Notes: generated by a model from the sequence alone, not told the origin. Numbered from the stretch's first letter, positions 43,483 to 54,159 are shown. The stretch is 64,000 nucleotides of DNA from an uncultured Clostridia bacterium (GCA_945910815.1 CAMDZD010000002.1:1-64000); one strand, 5' to 3'. A program made the numbers and translations.

Positions 43483-46313
43483 AAGATAAAATAATTATAA
43501 AAGGTGCAAGAGAACATAATCTCAAAAATATCGACCTTGAACTTCCCCGTGACAGCTTTATTGTTATGACAGGTCTGTCGGGTTCGGGAAAATCCTCGCT
43601 TGCTTTCGATACTATCTATGCGGACGGTCAGAGAAGATATATTGAAAGCCTTTCTTCATATGCGAGAATGTTTCTCGGTCAGATGGAAAAACCTGATGTT
43701 GACAGTATCGAAGGGCTTTCACCTGCCATATCTATTGACCAGAAAACTACTTCAAAAAATCCACGTTCGACCGTCGGAACAGTTACGGAAATTTATGACT
43801 ATCTCCGACTTCTCTATGCAAGAATAGGTATTCCGCATTGTCCAGTGTGTAACCGTGAAATACATCAGCAGAGTATTGACCAGATTGTCGATAAAATTAT
43901 GAGTCTCGAAAAGGGAACTAAAATTCAGCTCCTTGCTCCGATTGCAAGAGGTCGCAAAGGTCAGTACGCCAAGGAACTTGAAAATGCTAAAAAAAGCGGT
44001 TACGTAAGAGTCCGCATTGACGGTATTATGTACGACCTCGCCGAAGAAATCAAACTCGATAAAAACAAAAAGCATAACATCGAAATAATCGTTGACAGAC
44101 TTGTAATTAAGGACGGTATAGAATCCCGAATTTCTGACAGCCTTGAAACTGTTTTTTCCATTACTGACGGAATTGTTGCCGTTGATGTAATCGACGGTGA
44201 AGAACTTATGTTTTCTCAGAATTATGCCTGTCCCGAACATAATATCAGTATTGAGGAACTCAATCCCCGTATGTTCTCATTCAACAATCCTTTCGGAGCT
44301 TGTCCGAGCTGTACGGGTCTGGGAACTCTCCGCCATATTGACCCTGATATTATAGTTCCCGACAAAAAATTAAGTATACTGGAAGGTGCTATTAAGGCAA
44401 GTGGCTGGAATACTGTTGAAAAAGACTCGATTGCCCTGATGTACTACAATGCTATTGCCGAAAAATTCAATATAAGCCTTGATACTCCTTTCGGGGAACT
44501 TCCCGAAAAAATTCAGAAAGTTTTCCTCTACGGAACTGATGAAAAGCTTGAACTGAAAGTTCTTGAATCATTCGGAGGCGGTGTCAGATACGGAGGTTTT
44601 GAGGGCGTTATAAATAATCTCGAAAGAAGATACAGAGATACTAACAGCGATTATATGAAGTCTGAAATAGAATCCTGTATGACTGAATCCGAATGTCCCG
44701 AATGTCACGGAAAACGTCTTAAACCCGAAAGCCTTGCCGTTACGGTCGGCGGAATAAATATATACGAACTTACTCAGATGTCTGTGCGGGACTGCCTTGA
44801 ATTTTTCAGAAATATTCAGCTTTCCGAAACTGAAAAGCTTATAGGCGAAAAAATTATCAAGGAAATCTGTGAACGTCTTGGATTTCTGAAAAGTGTAGGG
44901 CTTGAATATCTTACGCTTTCAAGACCTTCGGGAACTCTTTCGGGCGGTGAGAGTCAGCGTATAAGGCTTGCAACACAAATAGGTTCATCGCTTACGGGAG
45001 TATTATATATACTTGATGAACCGAGCATAGGACTTCATCAGCGTGACAATGACAAGCTTATAGCTACTCTCAAGCACCTGCGTGATTTGGGAAATACTCT
45101 TATAGTAGTCGAACACGATGACGACACTATGCTTTCAGCCGATTATATTGTTGACATAGGTCCCGGAGCAGGTATAAACGGCGGAAACGTTGTTTTTGCC
45201 GGTACTGTTGAAAATCTTCTGAAATGTGAAGAATCTATAACAGGTCAGTATCTCAGCGGAAAGAAAAAAATTCCCGTTCCCGATAAAAGACGTACCGGAA
45301 ACGGTTTATATCTCACTGTCAAGGGAGCTTGCGAACACAATCTCAAAAATATTGATGTGAAAATTCCACTCGGAGAGCTTGTATGCGTTACGGGTGTATC
45401 AGGTTCGGGAAAATCTTCCCTTGTCAACGAAATTATATACAAGCACCTTGCCGGAAAACTTAATCACGCTAAAATAAAAAGCGGTAAATTCAGCGAAATG
45501 CCCGGTATTGAAAATCTCGACAAGGTTATAAATATTGACCAGTCCCCTATCGGACGAACTCCCCGTTCAAATCCCGCAACTTATACCGGAGTTTTTACCG
45601 ATATACGGGAGCTTTTCGCTAAAACTTCCGACGCCAAAGCTAAGGGATATACAAGCGGTCGGTTCTCTTTCAATATAAAGGGCGGACGCTGTGAGGCCTG
45701 CGAGGGTGACGGTATCAAAAAAATTGAAATGCATTTTCTGCCCGATATTTACGTTCCGTGCGAAGTCTGCAAGGGAAAACGCTACAATCGTGAAACGCTT
45801 GAAGTACACTACAAAGGCAAATCTATTTATGATATACTTGAAATGTCCGTTGATGAGGGAGTGCTGTTTTTTGAACATATACCAAAAATTTACCGAAAAC
45901 TCAAAACACTTCAGGAAGTCGGACTCGGATATATAAAAATCGGTCAGCCTGCAACTACTCTTTCGGGCGGTGAGGCACAGCGTGTAAAGCTTTCAACGGA
46001 GCTTTCAAAGCGTCCCACAGGAAAAACAATCTATATTCTCGATGAACCTACAACAGGACTTCACACTGCCGATGTTCACAAGCTTATCGATGTACTTCAC
46101 AGACTTACCGACAGCGGAAATACAGTTCTTGTAATCGAACATAATCTCAATGTAATAAAAGTTGCCGATTATATCATTGATTTAGGTCCTGAGGGCGGTG
46201 ACGGAGGCGGTCAGATTGTTGCATGCGGCACTCCGGAGGAAATCGCACAGTGTGAAAAATCCTATACAGGCAAATATCTCAAGCCCTATCTGAATCAGTC
46301 CTCTGTCTCATAA
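43479..46313 (+). CDS. uvrA: excinuclease ABC subunit A
   Basis: 944 residues, full length. UvrA is the damage-sensing ABC ATPase of nucleotide excision repair. Two Walker A sites ([28 protein letters not shown]), two ABC signatures ([29 protein letters not shown]), zinc modules CPVC...CPSC and CEAC...CEVC. Start overlaps the previous stop (ATGA). Its last 19 nt overlap the convergent thioesterase gene. Confidence 0.97.
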   Translation: MKDKIIIKGAREHNLKNIDLELPRDSFIVMTGLSGSGKSSLAFDTIYADGQRRYIESLSSYARMFLGQMEKPDVDSIEGLSPAISIDQKTTSKNPRSTVGTVTEIYDYLRLLYARIGIPHCPVCNREIHQQSIDQIVDKIMSLEKGTKIQLLAPIARGRKGQYAKELENAKKSGYVRVRIDGIMYDLAEEIKLDKNKKHNIEIIVDRLVIKDGIESRISDSLETVFSITDGIVAVDVIDGEELMFSQNYACPEHNISIEELNPRMFSFNNPFGACPSCTGLGTLRHIDPDIIVPDKKLSILEGAIKASGWNTVEKDSIALMYYNAIAEKFNISLDTPFGELPEKIQKVFLYGTDEKLELKVLESFGGGVRYGGFEGVINNLERRYRDTNSDYMKSEIESCMTESECPECHGKRLKPESLAVTVGGINIYELTQMSVRDCLEFFRNIQLSETEKLIGEKIIKEICERLGFLKSVGLEYLTLSRPSGTLSGGESQRIRLATQIGSSLTGVLYILDEPSIGLHQRDNDKLIATLKHLRDLGNTLIVVEHDDDTMLSADYIVDIGPGAGINGGNVVFAGTVENLLKCEESITGQYLSGKKKIPVPDKRRTGNGLYLTVKGACEHNLKNIDVKIPLGELVCVTGVSGSGKSSLVNEIIYKHLAGKLNHAKIKSGKFSEMPGIENLDKVINIDQSPIGRTPRSNPATYTGVFTDIRELFAKTSDAKAKGYTSGRFSFNIKGGRCEACEGDGIKKIEMHFLPDIYVPCEVCKGKRYNRETLEVHYKGKSIYDILEMSVDEGVLFFEHIPKIYRKLKTLQEVGLGYIKIGQPATTLSGGEAQRVKLSTELSKRPTGKTIYILDEPTTGLHTADVHKLIDVLHRLTDSGNTVLVIEHNLNVIKVADYIIDLGPEGGDGGGQIVACGTPEEIAQCEKSYTGKYLKPYLNQSSVS

Positions 46314-46729
46314 CCTGTATATTCATTAAAAACGCTGTATATTTCGGGATATTTTCCCTTAGTCCTTATAGGTTTCATATTCATATCTGTGAAGCAGTGG
46401 GAAGTCTTTCCCACCGCACACAGCTTTCCGCTGTCACGGCTTACTATTCTGTATGAAATTTCAAGGCGGACTCCGTTGAATTTTTCAATTTTCTGGTATA
46501 CCGCAAATTTTTCGTCAAAAACAAGAGGAGAAATATAATGACACTCCGCCGAAAGCACGGGAACCATTACACCGAATTTCTCTATATCTTCAAACGGCAT
46601 ACCTGCCTTTTCAAGAAAATCAATCCGAGCCTCCTCAAGCATACGGATATAGTTGGAATGATGAACCACATTCATTTTATCGGTTTCATAATAGAAAACC
46701 TTTCTTTCGTAAGGTGTTATAATCTTCAT
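46295..46729 (-). CDS. acyl-CoA thioesterase, YbgC/4HBT hotdog fold
   Basis: 144 residues. The hotdog-fold active-site segment [20 protein letters not shown] has the conserved Asp and aromatic/His residues of the 4HBT family. Substrate unknown; short acyl-CoAs are likely. ATG at 46729 is chosen because GAAAGGAAG lies directly before it; the upstream ATG at 46747 would include this site in the coding region. Confidence 0.85.
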   Translation of the reverse strand: MKIITPYERKVFYYETDKMNVVHHSNYIRMLEEARIDFLEKAGMPFEDIEKFGVMVPVLSAECHYISPLVFDEKFAVYQKIEKFNGVRLEISYRIVSRDSGKLCAVGKTSHCFTDMNMKPIRTKGKYPEIYSVFNEYTGYETED

Positions 46730-46789
46730 AAAGATACTTCCTTTCATGATGTATTATAATTTTTAAAAAATATTCAAGAGGTGATTAAT

Positions 46790-48325
46790 TTGAAAAAGTT
46801 TTTAAGCAAGATTTTCAGTCGTCTCGTTTTTACTGTATTTCTTATGCTTGTACAGGTTGCTGTCCTCGTAATCGGAATATGGAAACTGAATGAAAAATTC
46901 TACTTTGTCTATGCTCTGCTGACTCTTCTGGATATTGTACTTGTTATATATATCAACAGTCAGGACGAAAACCCCTCATATAAGCTGTCATGGATAATGC
47001 TTATAAGTATAATTCCCGTTTTCGGCGGTCTTACTTATCTTTATTTAAAAATACAGTTCAGCCGTAAAATATTCATAAAGGCACAGGAACGCAGTACCGA
47101 ATACGGAAACAATTATCTGCATCAGTCACCCGATACGCAGATACTGCTTGAAAATGAAAATCAAAGCATGTCCAATCTTTCAAAATATGTGCTGAATGTT
47201 TCGGCGTATCCGGTATATAATAATACAAAAGTAAAATATTACTCTGTCGGTGAACTTCAGTTTGAAGATATGATTACTGAACTTAAAAAAGCCGAAAAAT
47301 TTATTTTTATGGAATACTTCATAATATCTGCCGGCTATATGTTCGACACTATTGCCGATATTCTCAAGCAAAAAGCAAAAGAGGGCGTTGAAATCAGGGT
47401 TATGTATGACGGTGTGGGAACTCAGATAAATATGCCCGAAAAGTATTTCCGTGAACTTTCGGAATGTGGTATAAAGTGCAAAATTTTTAACCCTTTCCGT
47501 CCTTTTCTTTCATCTGTTCAGAATAACCGTGACCACAGAAAAATTCTCGTTATTGACGGTCATACGGCTTTCAATGGCGGTACTAACCTTGCAGACGAAT
47601 ATATTAACCGCAAGGAAAGATTCGGTCACTGGAAAGATACTGCACTTATGATTAAGGGCGATGCCGTATGGAATCTTACTGTAATGTTTTTACAGCTATG
47701 GGAAATCGATGAGCCTGTACTCTGCAACTATCTGGAATTTATTCCAAAATACAATGTAAAGGGAAATTTTGCAAATGACGGCTTTGTACAGCCTTTTTCT
47801 GATTCCCCTCTCGATGATGAACATATCGGCGAACTCGTATACATGGATATTATAAACAATTCACAAAAATATCTCTATATCACTACTCCGTATCTTATTC
47901 CCGACAACGAGCTTTTAACATCTTTAAAGCTTTCCGCCAAAAAGGGAGTAGATGTCCGCATAATTACTCCGCATATTCCCGATAAGTGGTATGCGTATGC
48001 AATTGCATGGACTTACTATCCGGAGCTTATAAAGGCAGGCGTTAAAATTTATGAATACACCCCCGGATTTATTCATGCTAAAAATTTTGTATCCGATGAT
48101 AATGTCGGTGTTGTCGGAACGATAAACCTTGATTACAGAAGCCTTTATCTGCATTTTGAATGTGCGACAATACTCTATAAAAGCTCCGCCATTAAGGATA
48201 TTAAAAACGATTTTATCGAAACTCAGGAGCTTTCACAGCTTATCACTTTGAAAGATTGCTCCGAACGTCCTTTGAAAAACAAAATTGCAGGCTATATTCT
48301 GCGAATGTTTGCACCGCTTTTGTAA
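46790..48325 (+). CDS. cls: cardiolipin synthase
   Basis: 511 residues. Two N-terminal membrane helices (LVFTVFLMLVQVAVLVIGIW, FVYALLTLLDIVLVIYI), then two phospholipase D motifs: HRKILVIDGHTAFNGG and HAKNFVSDDNVGVVGT, each HxKx4D with a following G-G/T-N. It makes cardiolipin from two phosphatidylglycerols. I take the TTG at 46790 after AAGAGGTG; the in-frame GTG at 46781 is part of that site. Confidence 0.93.
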   Translation: MKKFLSKIFSRLVFTVFLMLVQVAVLVIGIWKLNEKFYFVYALLTLLDIVLVIYINSQDENPSYKLSWIMLISIIPVFGGLTYLYLKIQFSRKIFIKAQERSTEYGNNYLHQSPDTQILLENENQSMSNLSKYVLNVSAYPVYNNTKVKYYSVGELQFEDMITELKKAEKFIFMEYFIISAGYMFDTIADILKQKAKEGVEIRVMYDGVGTQINMPEKYFRELSECGIKCKIFNPFRPFLSSVQNNRDHRKILVIDGHTAFNGGTNLADEYINRKERFGHWKDTALMIKGDAVWNLTVMFLQLWEIDEPVLCNYLEFIPKYNVKGNFANDGFVQPFSDSPLDDEHIGELVYMDIINNSQKYLYITTPYLIPDNELLTSLKLSAKKGVDVRIITPHIPDKWYAYAIAWTYYPELIKAGVKIYEYTPGFIHAKNFVSDDNVGVVGTINLDYRSLYLHFECATILYKSSAIKDIKNDFIETQELSQLITLKDCSERPLKNKIAGYILRMFAPLL

Positions 48326-48339
48326 ATCAGAAATAACTG

Positions 48340-48368
48340 TTGACTTATTTTCCATCAAATGCTATAAT
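48340..48368 (+). promoter_or_regulatory. sigma-A promoter of the Mrp gene
   Basis: TTGACT-N17-TATAAT, followed by a leader of about 80 nt. Confidence 0.8.
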
Positions 48369-48389
48369 AAAAACATAGTCCAAATATTT

Positions 48390-48438
48390 CCATACCTACT
48401 GTTTTTGCAGTGAGTATGGTTATTATTATTAATTTTTA
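48390..48438 (+). promoter_or_regulatory. leader hairpin with U-rich tail before the Mrp gene
   Basis: CCATAC/GTATGG plus inner ACTG/CAGT form a hairpin in the 5' leader, followed by TTATTATTATTAATTTTT. It resembles a weak terminator within the leader and could be an attenuator. I see no aptamer of a known riboswitch. Confidence 0.4.
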
Positions 48439-48454
48439 AGGAGTGATTTTCTTT

Positions 48455-49261
48455 ATGAGTGAATGTAATCACGATTGTTCAAGCTGTTCAAGCAACTGCG
48501 AATCTAAAAGTTTTCTCGAAAAGCCCAACAAATTAAGCAAAATCGGAAAGGTTATAGGAATCGTCAGCGGTAAGGGCGGTGTCGGAAAAACTCTCGTTTC
48601 TTCCATGCTTGCAGTAAATATGAAAAAAAACGGCAAAAATGTCGGTATTCTTGATGCCGATGTAACTGGCCCATCTATTCCAAAGGCTTTTGGCATTAAA
48701 AAACGTGCTGAAGGTACTGATGACGGACTTATTCCCGTAAAAAGCAAGGGCGGTATTGATGTTATGTCAATAAATCTCCTGCTTGAAAACGATACAGACC
48801 CCGTTATATGGAGAGGTCCTGTTATAGGCGGTGTTGTAAAGCAGTTCTGGACTGATGTTATATGGAAGGATATTGACTACCTTTTTGTTGATATGCCTCC
48901 GGGAACAGGCGATGTTCCTCTTACTGTTTTTCAGTCTATACCTGTTGACGGAATAATTATCGTAACATCTCCTCAGGAACTCGTTTCAATGATTGTCGGA
49001 AAAGCCGTTAAAATGGCTAAAATGATGAATATTCCGATTATCGGCATAATTGAAAATATGAGCTGGCTTGAATGTCCCGACTGCGGAAAGAAAATTAAAG
49101 TATTCGGTGAAAGTCATGTTGATGAAGTAGCAATTGAATACGGTATTCCCGTAATCGGCAGAATACCGATTTGCTCCGAACTTGCACTTGCATGCGACAA
49201 GGGCGAAATTGAAAGCTTTGATTCAAAAGACTGGTTTGATGAGGCTGTTTCAAATCTCTGA
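48455..49261 (+). CDS. Mrp/Nbp35 family Fe-S cluster carrier ATPase
   Basis: 268 residues. Deviant Walker A GKGGVGKT (about 37-44), LDADVTGPSIPKAFG, DMPPGTGD, and a C-terminal CPDC that bridges an Fe-S cluster between subunits. The N-terminus MSECNHDCSSCSSNC has four closely spaced cysteines, an Nbp35-like extra cluster site not found in E. coli Mrp. It stores and transfers Fe-S clusters in the cytoplasm. ATG at 48455 follows AAGGAG; the GTG at 48443 lies in that site. Confidence 0.92.
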   Translation: MSECNHDCSSCSSNCESKSFLEKPNKLSKIGKVIGIVSGKGGVGKTLVSSMLAVNMKKNGKNVGILDADVTGPSIPKAFGIKKRAEGTDDGLIPVKSKGGIDVMSINLLLENDTDPVIWRGPVIGGVVKQFWTDVIWKDIDYLFVDMPPGTGDVPLTVFQSIPVDGIIIVTSPQELVSMIVGKAVKMAKMMNIPIIGIIENMSWLECPDCGKKIKVFGESHVDEVAIEYGIPVIGRIPICSELALACDKGEIESFDSKDWFDEAVSNL

Positions 49262-49273
49262 CAAAAACAAAAA

Positions 49274-49306
49274 GGGCGGAATATAAATTCCGCCCGATTA
49301 TTTTTA
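49274..49306. terminator. bidirectional terminator between Mrp gene and sugar ABC operon
   Basis: GGGCGGAAT/ATTCCGCCC with a 4-nt loop, T-rich on both outer sides, between convergent genes. Confidence 0.85.
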
Positions 49307-50203
49307 TTCTTTTACACCGCCGAGTGCTACACCGGCAATAATAAACTTTGAAAGGAAAACATATGCTACGATAATTGGTACTACTGAAAGGGCAATAGCC
49401 ATATAAACTACACCGTAATCAATTTTATCACTTGCTGTAAGTGAAGCCATCATCATCGGAAGTGTTTTCTTTTCTACACCTACTGAAAGAAGAATCATCT
49501 GAGGTGTATAGAGGTTGTTCCAGTTCTGAATGAATGCGAATATTGACTGTACTGCAATAGCAGGCTTCATCATAGGGAGAGCGATTTTAATAAATGTACC
49601 GAACTCACCTGAACCGTCAATACGTGCTGCTTCAACTATTTCCAGCGGGAATGATGACTTCATGTATGAACGCATAAAGTATACAACTGCCGGAGCTGCA
49701 ACAGCAGGAATGATAAGTGGCCAGAATGTGTTATGTAACTTAAGGTCAATCATAAAGCTGAGGAATCCGGCACCGGTTACCTGTACAGGAACCATCATAA
49801 CCATAAGAATTACTGTGTAGGAAATTTCCTTAAGCTTGAAATCATATACGTGGATACCGTATGAAGTAAGTGCAGAGAAGAATACTGTGAGGATTGTTGC
49901 ACTTATTGTAATGATTGCACTGTTCTTATAACCATAAACCATATTTACTGATGATTTGAACTGTGAACTTGTTGTAAGTGTTTTAAAGTTTTCAGAGAAA
50001 TTTCCGCTTGGGATAAGTGAGAAACCGTTCTGAATTTCAACTGATGAACGTGTTGAGTTAATCAAAAGAATATAAATCGGGAGAAGACAGATAATAGTAA
50101 GTATTACCATCCATGCAAACAAAATCCATGATTTGATTTTAATTTTTTTGGTGTAGTTGTCTTTTGCTGCACCGTAAGTAGATTTCATACTGTTTTTACT
50201 CAT
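49304..50203 (-). CDS. carbohydrate ABC transporter permease (MalG-like)
   Basis: 299 residues, six helices, with the EAA loop EAARIDGSGEFGTFIKIALP characteristic of the CUT1 family, and the C-terminal IAGVALGGVKE. It forms the translocation pore with the neighbouring permease; its start overlaps the end of that gene by 4 nt. No ATPase gene lies in the cluster, so a shared MsmK-type ATPase elsewhere is expected. Confidence 0.92.
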   Translation of the reverse strand: MSKNSMKSTYGAAKDNYTKKIKIKSWILFAWMVILTIICLLPIYILLINSTRSSVEIQNGFSLIPSGNFSENFKTLTTSSQFKSSVNMVYGYKNSAIITISATILTVFFSALTSYGIHVYDFKLKEISYTVILMVMMVPVQVTGAGFLSFMIDLKLHNTFWPLIIPAVAAPAVVYFMRSYMKSSFPLEIVEAARIDGSGEFGTFIKIALPMMKPAIAVQSIFAFIQNWNNLYTPQMILLSVGVEKKTLPMMMASLTASDKIDYGVVYMAIALSVVPIIVAYVFLSKFIIAGVALGGVKE

Positions 50204-51234
50204 ATACTAAGACCTCCAAACTGCTTGCTCCTTGCCTTAGCATCTTTCTGAAGCTTTTTACGCTGTTTTTTCTTGGCAATTTCGTCCTTGTCTCTGTTGA
50301 GGAAGAATGTAATTGAACCAAGAGCGAGTGTTACGATAAAGAGTATTACTGATGCTGCACCGGCATAACCGAACTGTGCACCGTTCTTGTTCTTATATCT
50401 CTGGAAGATATAAACTGCAACAGTCTGGATATCCTTGTTGATTTCTGTACCTGTATGATAGAGGTAAGGAATATCGAACATCTGGAGACCACCTATCATT
50501 GATGTTACGAGTGTGTATACCATGATAGGGCTGAGAAGCGGGATAGTAATTTTCCAGAATGCCTGTGTACTTGTAGCACCGTCGATTTCAGCAGCTTCAA
50601 AGAGTGAAGGGCTGATACCCATGATACCTGACATAAGCATTATCATTGTGTTACCGAACCAGAGCCATGTCTGAATGAACATTACAGTTCCTCTTGATGC
50701 AACTGTACCCTTGAGGAAGTCGATTGGGCCTACACCGATTGCACCAAGAACCTGATTTACTGCACCCTTGTCTGAGCAGAGTGACATAAAGAGTACTGAT
50801 ACTGATGCTGCTGTAATAATGTTGGGCATGTACATTACAACTTTAAAGAAGCCCTTGCCCATAATTTTAAGTCTTGCATCTGTGAACCAGGCTGCGAGTG
50901 AAAGTGAAAGTATAATCTGTGGAACAAAGTTACCAATCCAAAGGATTATAGTATTTTTAAAAGAGCTTACAAATTCCTCATGCTGCATTCTGAGGTTACG
51001 TGCTTCTCCTCCTGAAAGGAGAGTTGAATAGTTGTCAAAACCTACCAGCACTTCGTTGCTTGTGGTATTTTTTTCGGAAGGATTACCGTTTCCGTGGAAA
51101 CTAAGCACAAAAGTGTTGATTAACGGCCATAACTGAAAAACAAAATAAACAATAAAAAATGGCAATATAAAGATATATCCGTATTTTGCATAGCTGATTG
51201 ACTTAATGCGTCGCTGTGCACCTGTTGCTGCCAT
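50200..51234 (-). CDS. carbohydrate ABC transporter permease (MalF-like)
   Basis: 344 residues with the CUT1 EAA loop EAAEIDGATSTQAFWKITIP. A positively charged N-terminus and C-terminus are cytoplasmic. I chose ATG at 51234 (MAATGAQRR) with AGAGGGTG upstream rather than the ATG at 51276, which has no site. Sugar is probably a beta-glucoside or oligosaccharide, given the nearby GH1 gene and regulators. Confidence 0.9.
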   Translation of the reverse strand: MAATGAQRRIKSISYAKYGYIFILPFFIVYFVFQLWPLINTFVLSFHGNGNPSEKNTTSNEVLVGFDNYSTLLSGGEARNLRMQHEEFVSSFKNTIILWIGNFVPQIILSLSLAAWFTDARLKIMGKGFFKVVMYMPNIITAASVSVLFMSLCSDKGAVNQVLGAIGVGPIDFLKGTVASRGTVMFIQTWLWFGNTMIMLMSGIMGISPSLFEAAEIDGATSTQAFWKITIPLLSPIMVYTLVTSMIGGLQMFDIPYLYHTGTEINKDIQTVAVYIFQRYKNKNGAQFGYAGAASVILFIVTLALGSITFFLNRDKDEIAKKKQRKKLQKDAKARSKQFGGLSI

Positions 51235-51275
51235 AAAACACACCCTCTCTTGATATGAAAATAAAATAACACACA

Positions 51276-51326
51276 CCTGAGGAATAGCATAGCTATCCCC
51301 CAGGCAATTAAACTGACGTTTAATTT
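51276..51326 (-). promoter_or_regulatory. two intercistronic hairpins between binding protein and permease genes
   Basis: A long imperfect stem (51276-51304; CCTG with CAGG and GGATAGC with GCTATTCC on the minus strand) and a perfect AATTAAAC/GTTTAATT hairpin (51307-51326). No full T run follows. Such structures usually protect the upstream message, giving more binding protein than permease. Confidence 0.55.
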
Positions 51327-51337
51327 GTATTATTTAA

Positions 51338-52825
51338 TTATTCAACAGTAACGTCTTCGAGTTCTACTGATACAGCGTCCTTGAAGTCTTCAACTGTTTC
51401 GTCCCATGACTTGCCGCCCTTTACATAAGATTCCTTAACTGTTTCGAGGAACTTGGACTTGATTGTTGCGTCATAAGGAGTTATAAGACCGTTGAGGTTT
51501 ACGCCCTTTACAGACTGGTCGAGAACTTCAAAGTAGTTCTGTCCGCCGAGGTTGTTGAGAACGTATGTATCCTTGTAGTCAGGGTTAGCAACGATGTCAG
51601 CCATAACTGTCATATTGTTGCAGTATTCAGGCTTGTTGAGAGCATATTCCTTGATTGAAGCGTCATCAACTGTGAATGTCTTGATGAATGACTGGCACTC
51701 TTCACCGTTATCTGTCTTGGGGTTAACAACCATCCATGTACCGCCCCAGAAGTATTCCTGAGGACCAACGCAAACGTTCCACTTGCCGTATGTAGCTCCG
51801 CCTTCACCGCCTGCTGCACCGCAGAGGATTGTATCGCCGAAGCCCCATGTTGATACGAAGTAACCCATTACGCTGTCAGTCTGTCCAGCCGGGAGCCAGT
51901 CCGGTGACCACTGGTCAACCTGCATAACTGCACCTTCGTCCCAGAGTTCCTTAGCGAGGTCTGCAAATTCCTTGCATGAGTCGTCAATCTGAAGTGTGTT
52001 GTTTGAATCAACCCAAGGCTGTGTACGACCTGCTGCGAATACCTGCCAGAGACCGCCGAGTGTATCAGCAAGAGCTGTCTTTCCGCCTGACTGTTCTGAA
52101 ACTGTCTTAGCAGCAGCCTTGAAGCTATCCCAGTCGCCAACCTTAGCCTGCATTTCTTCAGGTGACTTAACGCCGAGGTACTGTTCAGCGAGGTCTGTTC
52201 TGTATGCGAAACCGCCTGCTGCAGCCTGCCATGAAACACCCTTACGAACGCCTGATGATGACTTACCGATTTCATCTGTATAAGCATAGATATCAGCAAA
52301 GTTAGCGTCTGTAAAGCCGAGTGATTCGAGAGGAGCTGTCTTTTCGTCATCGTTGATGAACATAAGAGCCCAGTCAGCTTCTACGAAGTAGAGGTCGAGG
52401 TCATCGCCAGCCTGGAACTTGTTGTTGAATTTTTCTGAAGCTTCACCGCCTGCACAAGCAAGGTTATCGAATGTAGCTTTCTTGCCAGTAGTAGCTTCCC
52501 ACTGACTAATCATAGCTTCAGCGTCATCAGCATTCCATGAAGATACAACGAAGTTGTCACCGCCGGTAGCGAGTGTAACTGCTCCGACTTCTTCTGAAGC
52601 TGTTCCAGCAGGAGCTGCTTCTGATGATTCTTCTGATGATGCATCTGAAGATTCAGCAGCTGATGATTCAGCAGCTGATGATTCTTCTGATGATTCAGCT
52701 GATGATTCGGGAGCTGATGATGAAGATGAAGATGATGAAGTTTCATCACTTCCGCATCCAACAAATGCTGTTGTAGCCATGGCAAGAGTAGCCATTAAAG
52801 CTAAAGTTCTTTTAAGTTTGTTCAT
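51338..52825 (-). CDS. sugar-binding lipoprotein of the ABC transporter
   Basis: 495 residues. Lipoprotein signal with Cys at about 24 (TTAFVGCGSDE), then a long Ser/Glu/Ala linker (about 28-80), unusually low in complexity, holding the receptor away from the membrane. The remaining part is a CUT1 family 1 solute-binding fold (LDLYFVEADWALMFIND, GKWNVCVGPQEYFWGG). Aromatic residues in the latter segment probably stack with the sugar. ATG at 52825 follows AAGGAGG; GTG/ATG at 52855 has none. First gene of the transport operon. Confidence 0.9.
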   Translation of the reverse strand: MNKLKRTLALMATLAMATTAFVGCGSDETSSSSSSSSAPESSAESSEESSAAESSAAESSDASSEESSEAAPAGTASEEVGAVTLATGGDNFVVSSWNADDAEAMISQWEATTGKKATFDNLACAGGEASEKFNNKFQAGDDLDLYFVEADWALMFINDDEKTAPLESLGFTDANFADIYAYTDEIGKSSSGVRKGVSWQAAAGGFAYRTDLAEQYLGVKSPEEMQAKVGDWDSFKAAAKTVSEQSGGKTALADTLGGLWQVFAAGRTQPWVDSNNTLQIDDSCKEFADLAKELWDEGAVMQVDQWSPDWLPAGQTDSVMGYFVSTWGFGDTILCGAAGGEGGATYGKWNVCVGPQEYFWGGTWMVVNPKTDNGEECQSFIKTFTVDDASIKEYALNKPEYCNNMTVMADIVANPDYKDTYVLNNLGGQNYFEVLDQSVKGVNLNGLITPYDATIKSKFLETVKESYVKGGKSWDETVEDFKDAVSVELEDVTVE

Positions 52826-52853
52826 TGGTAATTCCTCCTTAAATATGTATATC

Positions 52854-52871
52854 ACATTTATAAATAAATGT
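52854..52871. promoter_or_regulatory. inverted repeat upstream of the sugar-binding protein gene
   Basis: ACATTTAT-AA-ATAAATGT, 8-bp arms with a 2-nt centre, just before the ribosome binding site. It could be an operator or a leader hairpin. It lacks the central CG usual for LacI-family operators, so the regulator is uncertain. Confidence 0.35.
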
Positions 52872-52894
52872 AATATGTGTGAATAAAGATAATT

Positions 52895-53911
52895 TTACGG
52901 CGTTGTGCCGACTGTCTGACCGTTCACTAAAAAGCCACGTACAACACTGACCATTTCATCTTCGGGAATGTCCTCCTTTGCGATGATACGCTTTAAAAGA
53001 CGGCCTGCATTGGTGCCTATGCTGTAAGTATCCTGTTTTACGGTCGTAAGCGAAAGGCTTTTTATTCTGCCTGCAAGCAAGCCGTCATAGCCTGCTACGG
53101 AAATTTTTCCGAAAGGGTTAGCCTCCGCATATTTTTTTATTACTTCCAGAGCGCTTATTGCACAATAATCATCAGGATAAATTATGCAGGTTGGCGGAGA
53201 GGGTAATTTCATCAAATCATGGGTGAGAATTTCAGCGGAAGTGCAGTCAAGATATTTTCCGTGTTTAAGATAATTCTCATCGTGGTTTATACCAAGCATT
53301 TTCAAAGTATCTATATAAGCAGTAACTCTTGAAGAAGTTACCTGAGAATCGTCGCCGTATATGTATGCAATTCTGCGGTGACCGAGGCTGTAAATATAAT
53401 TTACAAGGTCGCTCATACCGTTTCTGTTGTCCGAGACAACACTGCAAAGACCTTTTTGTTTATAATCGATTGCGACAAGCGGAACGGAACTTTTAATAAG
53501 CTCCTGAACTCCGTTGCTTTCAAAATCGACACAGGCAGCAAGAACACCGTCAACATTTCTGTAAAGGCAATGTTCATAGAATGACATTGTTCTGTCACCG
53601 ATTTTTTCGCTGATAAATACTATATCATAACCTGATTTTTCCATTTCACGCTTAAAGCTGTCTATCACGGCTGAAAAATACACATGAGTAAGACCATTTT
53701 CGGCTTTGTCAGCTAAAAGAACACCAATAATATAGCTTTTATTGGTTTTCAAGGCACGAGCCTGAGAATTTGGCATATAGCCAAGTCTTTTTGCTGTCTC
53801 ACAAACAAAGTTTCTTGTAGTCTCACTGATATCCTTGTGACCATTCAGTGATTTGCTGACAGTAGCAATTGAAACACCACATTCTTCAGCAATAGTTTTT
53901 ATTGAAACCAA
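52895..53911 (-). CDS. LacI family transcriptional regulator
   Basis: 338 residues; TTG start with AGGGTG upstream. N-terminal helix-turn-helix MVSIKTIAEECGVSIATVSKSLNG with hinge ARALKTNKSYIIGV, then a periplasmic-binding-like effector domain. The position directly upstream of the sugar transporter genes suggests local control, with the sugar as inducer. Confidence 0.92.
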   Translation of the reverse strand: MVSIKTIAEECGVSIATVSKSLNGHKDISETTRNFVCETAKRLGYMPNSQARALKTNKSYIIGVLLADKAENGLTHVYFSAVIDSFKREMEKSGYDIVFISEKIGDRTMSFYEHCLYRNVDGVLAACVDFESNGVQELIKSSVPLVAIDYKQKGLCSVVSDNRNGMSDLVNYIYSLGHRRIAYIYGDDSQVTSSRVTAYIDTLKMLGINHDENYLKHGKYLDCTSAEILTHDLMKLPSPPTCIIYPDDYCAISALEVIKKYAEANPFGKISVAGYDGLLAGRIKSLSLTTVKQDTYSIGTNAGRLLKRIIAKEDIPEDEMVSVVRGFLVNGQTVGTTP

Positions 53912-53969
53912 TCTTTCACACCCTTGCTGTTTCAGATTTATGATACAACCTGAATGCTTTAGTAACCTA

Positions 53970-53998
53970 AATATACAATATTTTTGTTATAATGTCAA
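53970..53998 (-). promoter_or_regulatory. sigma-A promoter of the LacI gene
   Basis: Minus strand TTGACA-N17-TATATT. The remaining 53999-54159 stretch holds nothing I can name. Confidence 0.75.
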
Positions 53999-54159
53999 TG
54001 GTTTGAGAAGTTCTTTAATATTTTTTGGGCAGGCACTACAATTTTCAACAGTTTTTTTTGTGACATCTGACAATAATAATCCTAAAAGTTACAAAACGGT
54101 TAAAATACACAAATTCAGGCAATTCATTTTGTGTATAATGAATGCCGTGCCGAAGTATT

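Noticed and set aside
52554..52886. plus-strand Asp/Ser-rich frame opposite the sugar-binding protein
   Set aside because: Produced by the repetitive GATGATTC-like linker codons of the lipoprotein gene on the other strand.
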